Source: Myxococcota bacterium
GTDB taxonomy: Bacteria; Myxococcota_A; UBA9160; PR03
Direction: 5' to 3'
Assembly: GCA_025453505.1 (NCBI GenBank)
Contig: JALOQG010000159.1
Location: 1 to 6,646, forward strand
DNA: 6,646 bases
The translations under genes were made by a program, and so were the position numbers. Positions 1 through 5,523 of this stretch are shown piece after piece. A model generated the notes under the pieces. It saw only the letters and a program-made list of their open reading frames with translations. It did no database searches and was not told the DNA's origin. How positions within the stretch are numbered: the first letter of the stretch is position 1; every line of letters begins with the position of its first letter.

Positions 1-388
1 CGTACTCGATCTCCTCGGGCGCCCACCAGCCGTTCATGCCGACCGCGATGCCGCCGGCCGCCGTCGCGCCGAAGAGCGCGATCAGCCAGTCGGGCGAGTT
101 CATCGCGAGGATCGCGACGCGATCGCCCTTGCGCAGACCGTGTTCGGCAGTGAGCGCGTTCGCCGCGCCCCACACCTGCCGCGTGAGGTCGCCGTAGCTG
201 ATGCGCCGGTCGCCGTGGGCCATCGCGACGACGTCGCCCCGCAGGCCGACGTTGCGGATCTTCTCCCGCATCGACCGCTCGCGATTCTTCCAGTTCTTCT
301 GCGGACGACCCTCGACGCTCTCGGTGACGATCTCGAAGGGCGCACCGGGTCCGGTGAGCTGGGCCACGACTTGTTCGTAGGTCGGCAT
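1..388 (-). CDS. AMP-binding acyl-CoA synthetase (class I adenylate-forming enzyme), N-terminal part, cut by the window edge
   Basis: The first 129 residues of an acyl-adenylate/acyl-CoA ligase; the rest lies beyond the left edge. Such enzymes activate a carboxylic acid with ATP and usually transfer it to CoA in the cytoplasm. Visible family features are a polar N-terminal leader (MPTYEQVVAQL), a segment with KNWKNRERSMRE near residues 31-41, the ISYGDLT strand near 63-69, and the conserved stretch KGDRVAILAMNSPDWLIALF near residues 87-106, followed by GMNGWWAPEEIEY at the edge. The catalytic P-loop, the adenylation motifs and the C-terminal lid are outside the window, so the substrate (fatty, aryl or other acid) cannot be told. 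The ATG at 388-386 is preceded five bases away by a perfect GAGGAG ribosome-binding site. The gene lies 61 bp downstream of the membrane synthase-like gene on the same strand and is probably co-transcribed with it. The family call is firm; the specificity is unknown. Confidence 0.9.
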   Translation of the reverse strand, partial: MPTYEQVVAQLTGPGAPFEIVTESVEGRPQKNWKNRERSMREKIRNVGLRGDVVAMAHGDRRISYGDLTRQVWGAANALTAEHGLRKGDRVAILAMNSPDWLIALFGATAAGGIAVGMNGWWAPEEIEY

Positions 389-411
389 GCGGGCTCCTCG
401 GTGGGAGGAGC
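389..411 (-). promoter_or_regulatory. Ribosome-binding site held in a perfect 7-bp hairpin upstream of the acyl-CoA synthetase gene
   Basis: Read on the minus strand, GCTCCTC (411-405), a five-base loop CCACC and GAGGAGC (399-393) form a perfect stem of seven pairs, five of them G:C. The 3' arm contains the whole GAGGAG Shine-Dalgarno sequence of the gene that starts at 388. In the transcript the ribosome-binding site would therefore be paired with its own upstream complement. There is no T-run after the stem, so a terminator is unlikely. A weaker outer pairing, GGTAGGC with GCCGACC at the first codons and with one internal mismatch, could extend the structure across the start codon. The stem is seen directly; a regulatory role is inferred. 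Confidence 0.45.
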
Positions 412-449
412 AGCCTACCGCGAGCCCGCCGGATTCCGCTCGCGGGCGC

Positions 450-3329
450 TCACCGCGACGGGCTCGCGTCGGCCTGCTCGATGCCGCGCGGCAGCGGCCC
501 GACGCGACGCTCGGCATGCGCGCGCGCCGCATCGCAGCCGCCCGTCGCGCCGACGCCGCGACAGCGCGTCCAGAACGAGGCGAGCGTGCGGCGCGGATAC
601 GGCGCGCCGTGGAAGTAGTACTCGGCGAAGAGGTCGGTGAGCCGCGTGGCCTCGGCGGGCGGGATCGGATCGGTGGCGGGCGCGGCGGCGTAGAAGCTGG
701 CCAGCGTCGCGATCGTCGCGGGCCCCACGTGGCGGCGGAACGGACCGATCTGCAACAGCGCCGCATGCTGTGCGTCGCGCGCCGGCGACTCCGGGATCTG
801 CGCGTGCCAATACGCCAGCAGCGAGGCGCACAGGATCGGCCGCGTCTTGCAACCCTCGGCGGTGATGATGGCGTGCGTCTCGTCGTCGAGCGCGCCGCCG
901 AGCGCGGCCGCGTAGCGTCGCAGCAGCGATCGCTCCGCGCCGATCTTCGCGGGCGCAGGCTCGGCGAAGGGCGGGAGCTGCGCCTCCTGGCCACGGAAGA
1001 ACGCGCGGCCGGCGCGGTGACTGAGGACGGGGTGCAGGATGGTGTGCACGTCGCCGGTCATTTGCGCCGCGTTGACGACACCGATCGGGAGCAGCTCGTG
1101 CACCAGGAGCGCGGGCAGCGAGGCGATGCCGGACCGCCCGAAGCCGGCGCGGAAGTCCGGCTGTGTGAAGCGCCGTTGCAGTCGACCCGGGTCGAGCAGA
1201 CGCGGCAGCTCGGGGTTCTTGAACCCGAGCAGCAGGATGTCGGGACCGAGCGCGTACCAGACGGCGACCTGGTCGAAGACCGACGCGTAGGTGCGCAGCA
1301 CGAGCTCGATCACGGCCGGGTCGTTCTCGTAGCAGTGGAACCACTGCGCGTAGACGCCGCCGGGACGCAGCCGGTCCTTGGCGGCACTCAGGAACTCCTG
1401 GCTGAAGAGCATCTCGACGCCACTCACCCACGGATTGCTCGGCTCCGAAGCGATCACGTCGTAGTCCTGGCCCGAACGCAGCAGCGCGCGGTACGCGTCG
1501 GAGACCACGACCTGCGTCTTGCCGTTGGTGAGTGCACGCTGGTTGTGCGCCTCGAAATGCGGAGCGGCACGGATCACGCCGGGCGAGATCTCGGCCACCG
1601 TCACGCTCTGCATCGATCGCAGGGCGGCGAGCTCGCCGACCGTCACACCCGTGCCGTAGCCGATCACGAAGCCGGTCTCCGCGCGTTCGGCGAAGACGGC
1701 GGGGATCAGCGCCGCGAGCGCCATGGTGGGATAGTCGACGCCGATCGAGCCGTCGGGCTTGCCGTTGGTGACGATCGCAGGGTCGGGTCCCGTCGGCCCG
1801 AGCGACTCGCGCACCGCGACGGACGAGTTCGGATCGTCGTCGTAGAACACGACGCGCGTGCGGGCGAGGATCGCGTCGAAGAACGCCCGGGGCCCGGCGC
1901 CGTCGTCGGGTCGCGGGGCCCGGAAGCGGAACGCGGCCGATGCGAAGGGCCCCGGCTCCCAGCGCGGCAACGACGTGACCGCCACGAGCGCCGGCGCGAG
2001 CATCAGCACCGCGAGCGGGCGCGGCAGCCCGAAGACCTGCACGGTGAGCAACGACGCCGCCACCACGACCGCCGCGAGTGCGACCTGGTAGACCTGATCC
2101 AGATCGAGCCAGAAGAAGAGCACGTAGCCGCCGAGCAGCGCACCGAGCAGCGAGCCGACGGTGTTCCAGGAATAGAGCCGCCCAGCCGCGGCGCCGAGGT
2201 CACCGACCAGCCGCTTCCGGTGATGGAAGATCAGCGGCAGCGTGGCGCCCGAGAGGCCGATCGGCACCACGAGCACCGCGAGCATGCAGGCGAAGACCGT
2301 CGCATAGAAGGGATAGAAGGCGGCGTCGACGTCGCGGAACCAGGAGCGGACGAGATGCGCCCAGAACGGACCTTCGTTGAGACGGGGGTACAGCGACAGC
2401 ATCAACAGGGCGAGCGTCCATTGCGTCGCCGCGATCAGCCATCCAGGAATCCGCGTCAGCGCGGACACCGCGAAGGAGCCGAGCGCGATGCACAGCACGA
2501 ACACCGCGACGACCATCGAGAAGGTGAAGTTCGACGAGCCGAGCGAGAGGCCCGCGACGCGGATCAGGACCGTCTGGAACACCATCGCCGCAAAGCCGGC
2601 CAGCAGCGCCACGGCCGCGTAGAGGCCGAGCGCGGGGACGGGCGCGTTCGGGTCGTCGGTCGCGGGCTGCATCGCTCCGAGCGGGCGGCGGCGCCAGCCG
2701 AACGCGATGAAGATCCCGCCTGCGAACAGGTTCACGACGCCCATGGCGAGCACGACGCGCGTCAGACCGAGCCACGGGATCAGCACGAACGCCGCCGCGA
2801 GCGCGCCGACGAACGCGCCCGCGGTGTTGAATGCATACACGTGCGCGTGCAGGCGGGTCGCGTCGGCGAGGCTGCGCGAGAGCGCCTGCGTGAGGATCGG
2901 GATCGTGCCGCCCATCAGGATCGCGGGCGGCAGCACCAGCAGAGCCGAAAGCCCGACGTCGAGGGCGAAGCCCGCGCCGCCGGCTTCGTGCGGAATCGCG
3001 AGCGCGAGTGCGCGGACCGCCTGGTACAGCCACGGGAAGAGCAGGGCGGAGACGCCGATGCCCGCCTCGATGACGCCGTAGAGGAAGAGCAAGCGCGGCG
3101 CCTCGCCACGCGCCTCGGCGCGTTGCACCACGCGCCGCGTGACGCCGCCGAAGAGCGAGTAGCCCACCGAGAGGCCGCCCAGGAAGAGCGCGAGGACTGC
3201 CGCCGTGGCCTCGCTGTGCGAGCCGAGCAGCGTGGCCAGGTACTTCTGCCAGGCGACTTCGTACACCAGCCCGCTGAAGCCGGTGAGCATCGTGAGCAGG
3301 AGCGCGGTGCCGCGCACCAGACCGTCCAA
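450..3329 (-). CDS. Fused multi-pass membrane protein with spermidine-synthase-like (SAM-fold) domain
   Basis: A 959-residue protein in two main parts. Residues about 5-455 are highly hydrophobic, with roughly 12 or more membrane segments. They open with GFSGLVYEVAWQKYLATLLG (residues 17-36), a hallmark of fused transporter-like/spermidine synthase proteins. Residues about 490-700 form a Rossmann-type spermidine-synthase-like domain: DDDPNSSVAV (497-506), nucleotide loop VIGYGTGVTVGE (555-566), acidic strand end VAEISPG (578-584, E580), VVSDAYRALL (608-617, D611) and YDVIASEPSNPW (623-634). A C-terminal tail of about 170 residues (from 790) is unassigned and has two cysteine pairs. The TTG start at 3329 is preferred because AAGGGAG lies five bases upstream and the first membrane segment follows at once. 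GTG at 3317 is the alternative but is poorly spaced. True spermidine synthases use an Asp where this protein has Asn632, so polyamine synthesis should not be assumed. The gene is divergent from the ATP-grasp operon and is followed by the acyl-CoA synthetase. Confidence 0.88.
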   Translation of the reverse strand: MDGLVRGTALLLTMLTGFSGLVYEVAWQKYLATLLGSHSEATAAVLALFLGGLSVGYSLFGGVTRRVVQRAEARGEAPRLLFLYGVIEAGIGVSALLFPWLYQAVRALALAIPHEAGGAGFALDVGLSALLVLPPAILMGGTIPILTQALSRSLADATRLHAHVYAFNTAGAFVGALAAAFVLIPWLGLTRVVLAMGVVNLFAGGIFIAFGWRRRPLGAMQPATDDPNAPVPALGLYAAVALLAGFAAMVFQTVLIRVAGLSLGSSNFTFSMVVAVFVLCIALGSFAVSALTRIPGWLIAATQWTLALLMLSLYPRLNEGPFWAHLVRSWFRDVDAAFYPFYATVFACMLAVLVVPIGLSGATLPLIFHHRKRLVGDLGAAAGRLYSWNTVGSLLGALLGGYVLFFWLDLDQVYQVALAAVVVAASLLTVQVFGLPRPLAVLMLAPALVAVTSLPRWEPGPFASAAFRFRAPRPDDGAGPRAFFDAILARTRVVFYDDDPNSSVAVRESLGPTGPDPAIVTNGKPDGSIGVDYPTMALAALIPAVFAERAETGFVIGYGTGVTVGELAALRSMQSVTVAEISPGVIRAAPHFEAHNQRALTNGKTQVVVSDAYRALLRSGQDYDVIASEPSNPWVSGVEMLFSQEFLSAAKDRLRPGGVYAQWFHCYENDPAVIELVLRTYASVFDQVAVWYALGPDILLLGFKNPELPRLLDPGRLQRRFTQPDFRAGFGRSGIASLPALLVHELLPIGVVNAAQMTGDVHTILHPVLSHRAGRAFFRGQEAQLPPFAEPAPAKIGAERSLLRRYAAALGGALDDETHAIITAEGCKTRPILCASLLAYWHAQIPESPARDAQHAALLQIGPFRRHVGPATIATLASFYAAAPATDPIPPAEATRLTDLFAEYYFHGAPYPRRTLASFWTRCRGVGATGGCDAARAHAERRVGPLPRGIEQADASPSR

Positions 3330-3342
3330 AGGCGCTCCCTTC
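3330..3342 (-). promoter_or_regulatory. Ribosome-binding site that decides the TTG start of the membrane synthase-like gene
   Basis: On the minus strand GAAGGGAG (3342-3335) is followed by CGCCT and then TTG at 3329-3327. The five-base spacing from a strong Shine-Dalgarno match supports the TTG codon over the GTG at 3317, which would be about 17 bases away. It also argues against the long in-frame extension upstream, which runs antisense through the ATP-grasp gene. Confidence 0.6.
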
Positions 3343-3360
3343 GAGGAGTAGGGCGCGCCA

Positions 3361-3371
3361 TTGTGGCACAA
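3361..3371. repeat. Short inverted repeat TTGTG-G-CACAA, operator candidate
   Basis: Perfect 5-bp arms around a single central base, in the divergent gap about 20-30 bases upstream of the leftward gene's ribosome-binding site. Its location and symmetry would suit a dimeric regulator, but the arms are short and no second copy was noticed in the window. It overlaps the weak leftward -10 candidate. Confidence 0.25.
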
Positions 3372-3439
3372 GGTGACGCGACGTCGCGGGCAGCGGCGCA
3401 TCGCGGCTGCGCAGCGCGACCGGTATCTTGCGGAACTCC

Positions 3440-4435
3440 ATGACGTCTCGATCGATCGGGATCCTCTACGAACTGCACGACGCGTATCCGCGGCGCCCCT
3501 GCGATCCTCCCGATGCGCACGTCGAGTACGAGCCGGAGGCGACGCTGCTCGCGCTCGAGCGCGCGATCGAGGCGATCGGTCACAGGCCGGTGCGTCTCGG
3601 CCGTCCGCACGATCTGCTCGACGCCGCCGGCAAGGGCAGCGTCGCGGTCGACGTGGCGCTGTCGATCGCGGAGGGGTTCGGCACGCGCAACCGCGAGGCG
3701 TGGGCTCCCGTGTTGCTGGAGATGCTCGGCATTCCGCAACTCGGCTCCGACGCGCTGACGCTCTCGCTCTCGCTCGACAAGGCGTGGACCCGCGCGGTGG
3801 TCGCGGACGCCGGCGTTCCGGTCGCGCCGGGCGCCGTGGCGGCGTCGCTGCGCGCGGCGGAAGCGCTCGATCCGCCCGGCGGCTGGCCCTGCTTCGTGAA
3901 GCCGCGCTGGGAGGGAACCGCGAAGGGCATCCATCGCGGTTCGCTCGTCGCGACGCGCGCGGAACTCGTCGCGGCGGTCGCGCGCGTCGTCGAATGCTAC
4001 CGGCAGCCCGCGCTGGTCGAGCACTTCCTGCCCGGTGCGGAGTACACGGTGACCGTCGTCGGCAACGATCCGGCCGCCGCGCTGCCGGTGCTGCAGCGCG
4101 CGCTCGAGCGCGAGTCGCGCATCGGGCTGCACGCCGTCGAGACGCCGGACGCAGCGCTCGCGCACGTGACGCCGGGCGCGCTCGATCCCGCGCTCGAGGC
4201 GGAGCTCGCCGCACTCGCGATCCGCGCGTACGACGCGCTCGCGTGTCGCGACTTCGCGCGCGCCGACTTCAAGTGCGACGCCACGGGGCGTCCCGTCTTC
4301 CTCGAGATCAATCCGCTGCCGACCTTCGCACCCGACGGCTCCTTCGGCATCCTCGCCGAGCTGGCCGGCACGACCTACGAGGCGCTGGTCGGCGACGTGC
4401 TCGCGCGCGGCCTCGTGCGGCTCGGGCTCGCGTGA
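3440..4435 (+). CDS. D-alanine--D-alanine-ligase-like ATP-grasp ligase
   Basis: A 331-residue ATP-grasp enzyme, close to Ddl in length. Family members join a carboxylate, activated as acyl phosphate, to an amine using ATP and Mg. Visible features are NREAWAPVLLEMLGIPQLGS (84-103), a region shared with Ddl, SLDKAWTRAV (111-120, K114 expected near ATP), FVKPRWEGTAKGI (152-164, K154 in the ATP-grasp VKP motif), LVEHFLPGAEYTV (192-204) and the metal site R274, D276, E289, N291. The last three match the spacing of the Mg ligands of E. coli DdlB. Atypical points: there is no GGxSxEHEVS motif at the N-terminus; GTAKG replaces the Ddl serine loop GSSVG; and PLPTFAPDGSFG follows E-x-N where Ddl has its HSL substrate-binding end. 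The substrate is therefore probably not D-Ala plus D-Ala. The ATG at 3440 has a modest GGAA upstream; TTG at 3428 is an in-frame alternative. The stop overlaps the aminomutase start. Confidence 0.88.
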   Translation: MTSRSIGILYELHDAYPRRPCDPPDAHVEYEPEATLLALERAIEAIGHRPVRLGRPHDLLDAAGKGSVAVDVALSIAEGFGTRNREAWAPVLLEMLGIPQLGSDALTLSLSLDKAWTRAVVADAGVPVAPGAVAASLRAAEALDPPGGWPCFVKPRWEGTAKGIHRGSLVATRAELVAAVARVVECYRQPALVEHFLPGAEYTVTVVGNDPAAALPVLQRALERESRIGLHAVETPDAALAHVTPGALDPALEAELAALAIRAYDALACRDFARADFKCDATGRPVFLEINPLPTFAPDGSFGILAELAGTTYEALVGDVLARGLVRLGLA

Positions 4436-5523
4436 TGGCCGCGGCGCGGCCGGGGATCGCGGCCGCCGAATGGCGTTCGTGGACGTGGCAGATGCAGCAT
4501 CGCATCCGCAGCGCCGCCGATCTCGGTCACTGGATCGAGCCGGGCGAAGACGAGCGCGCGGCGATCGAGGCGCTCGCGACGCGCTTCCGCTTCGTGATCA
4601 CGCCGTACTACGCGTCGCTGATGGATCCGCGCGATCCCGCGTGTCCGATCCGTCGGCAGGTCGTCCCGCGACTCGCCGAGCTCGGGGATCCGCTCGGGCT
4701 CGCCGATCCGCTCGACGAGGTCGCGCACTCGCCGGTCAAGAACGTGGTGCGCGTGTACCGCGACCGGATCGCCTTCTGCGTCAACAACGAGTGCGCGCTC
4801 TACTGCCGCTACTGCCTGCGCAAGCGCATGGTCGGCGAGCCCGAGTGGGCGATGAAGCAACGCGAACTCGAGACGGCGCTCGCGTGGATCCGCGCGAACC
4901 CGGAGATCCGCGACGTGCTGCTGACGGGCGGCGATCCGCTGGTCTTCTCGGACGACAAGCTCGCGTGGCTGCTCGGCGAGCTGCGCGCGATTCCGCACGT
5001 CGAGCTGATCCGGCTCGGGACGCGATTGCCCGTCACGCTGCCGTTTCGCGTGACGGACGCGCTGTGCGCGCTGCTCGAGCGCCAGCATCCCATCTGGGTG
5101 AACACGCATTTCAATCACCCCAGGGAGTTGACGGCCGAGGCGGCGGAGGCCGTGGACAAACTGACGCGCGCGGGCTGCCCGGTCGGCAATCAGTCGGTAC
5201 TGCTCGCGGGCATCAACGACGACGTCGAGACCATGAGGCGCCTCTGTGAGGGCCTCGTGCGCATGCGCGTGCGCCCCTACTACTGCTACCAGGCGCAGCT
5301 CCTCGAGGGCACCGCGCATTTCCGCGTGCCGATCGAGCGGGGCGTCGAGCTCTTCCACGCGCTGCGCGGTCGCACCAGCGGCTTCGCGATCCCGCTCTAC
5401 GTGCTCGACACGCCGTACGGCAAGGTGCCGCTGACGTACGACTATCTGCGCGGTCGCGAGGGCGACGACGTCCTCGTGGAGAGCTTCGACGGCCGGATCT
5501 GGCGCGAGCCGAACCCGCTTTGA
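4435..5523 (+). CDS. KamA-family radical SAM, PLP-dependent aminomutase (lysine 2,3-aminomutase-like)
   Basis: A 362-residue homologue of lysine 2,3-aminomutase, enzymes that move an alpha-amino group to the beta carbon using a 4Fe-4S cluster, SAM and PLP. N-terminal WRSWTWQMQHRI (13-24), ITPYYASLMDP (55-65) and DPLDEVAHSPV (91-101) are family signatures. The cluster motif is C120-x3-C124-x2-C127, followed by R129, which aligns with the carboxylate-binding R134 of the clostridial enzyme. LTGGDPL is at 163-169, WVNTHFNHPREL at 221-232, and the PLP lysine is K330 in LDTPYGKVP. Aligned by eye from memory, the two Asp residues that hold lysine's side-chain amine (D293, D330) correspond to Q288 and D325, so the substrate may not be lysine. 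The zinc-binding Cys (NDC) is NDD here (D263), and the C-terminal Cys cluster is absent because the protein ends earlier. ATG 4435 shares its A with the upstream TGA. There is no clear ribosome-binding site, so translational coupling is likely. EpmB-type EF-P modification is less likely given the context. Confidence 0.93.
   Translation: MAAARPGIAAAEWRSWTWQMQHRIRSAADLGHWIEPGEDERAAIEALATRFRFVITPYYASLMDPRDPACPIRRQVVPRLAELGDPLGLADPLDEVAHSPVKNVVRVYRDRIAFCVNNECALYCRYCLRKRMVGEPEWAMKQRELETALAWIRANPEIRDVLLTGGDPLVFSDDKLAWLLGELRAIPHVELIRLGTRLPVTLPFRVTDALCALLERQHPIWVNTHFNHPRELTAEAAEAVDKLTRAGCPVGNQSVLLAGINDDVETMRRLCEGLVRMRVRPYYCYQAQLLEGTAHFRVPIERGVELFHALRGRTSGFAIPLYVLDTPYGKVPLTYDYLRGREGDDVLVESFDGRIWREPNPL

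Larger units (their letters stand above)
3330..3439. promoter_or_regulatory. Divergent intergenic region, probable two-way promoter and operator zone
   Basis: This 110-bp gap separates two gene groups transcribed away from each other, so it should hold promoters for both. No convincing sigma-70 -35/-10 pair can be read on either strand. CACAAT (3365-3360, minus strand) is a possible -10 for the leftward gene, but it lacks a recognisable -35 at the right distance. TATCTT at 3424-3429 lies too close to the rightward ATG to serve it. Three perfect short palindromes lie in the gap: TTGTG-G-CACAA (3361-3371), CGCGACGTCGCG (3377-3388) and GCTGCGCAGC (3406-3415). The first is notable for being AT-richer than its surroundings and is the best operator candidate. 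Confidence 0.4.

Noticed and set aside
393..411. Rho-independent terminator between the two leftward genes
   Set aside because: The stem is only 7 bp, is followed by CCGCATG rather than a T-run, and contains the next gene's ribosome-binding site, so a translational role fits better.
3388..3439. TATCTT (3424-3429) as a -10 element for the rightward operon
   Set aside because: It lies only about ten bases before the ATG with no matching -35, leaving too little leader for a normal ribosome-binding site.
387..3443. A 1018-codon open frame on the plus strand opposite the membrane synthase-like gene
   Set aside because: Its translation is low-complexity and rich in Arg, Glu, Asp and His, with no recognisable domain. 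The opposite strand encodes a clear membrane protein and SAM-fold domain. It is an antisense shadow caused by strong third-position GC bias.
3330..4214. In-frame upstream extension of the membrane synthase-like gene on the minus strand (to a 1254-codon frame)
   Set aside because: The extension is Arg/Ala/Pro-rich, lies antisense to the well-supported ATP-grasp gene and precedes a good ribosome-binding site with TTG start at 3329.
3361..4434. Long N-terminal extension of the aminomutase frame upstream of 4435
   Set aside because: The extension translates as Arg/Ala-rich sequence in another frame of the ATP-grasp gene. Homology to lysine 2,3-aminomutase starts just after the ATG at 4435, which also overlaps the upstream stop in a typical coupled arrangement.
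3440..4435. Naming the ATP-grasp gene ddl
   Set aside because: The ATP and Mg residues match, but the substrate-binding motifs of Ddl at both ends are not present, so a plain D-Ala-D-Ala ligase name would overstate the evidence.
4435..5523. Assignment as EpmB (EF-P beta-lysylation) or AblA (beta-lysine osmolyte synthesis)
   Set aside because: No EF-P, EpmA or acetyltransferase (AblB) gene is nearby, and one lysine-contacting Asp is replaced by Gln288. Neither specific name is supported.
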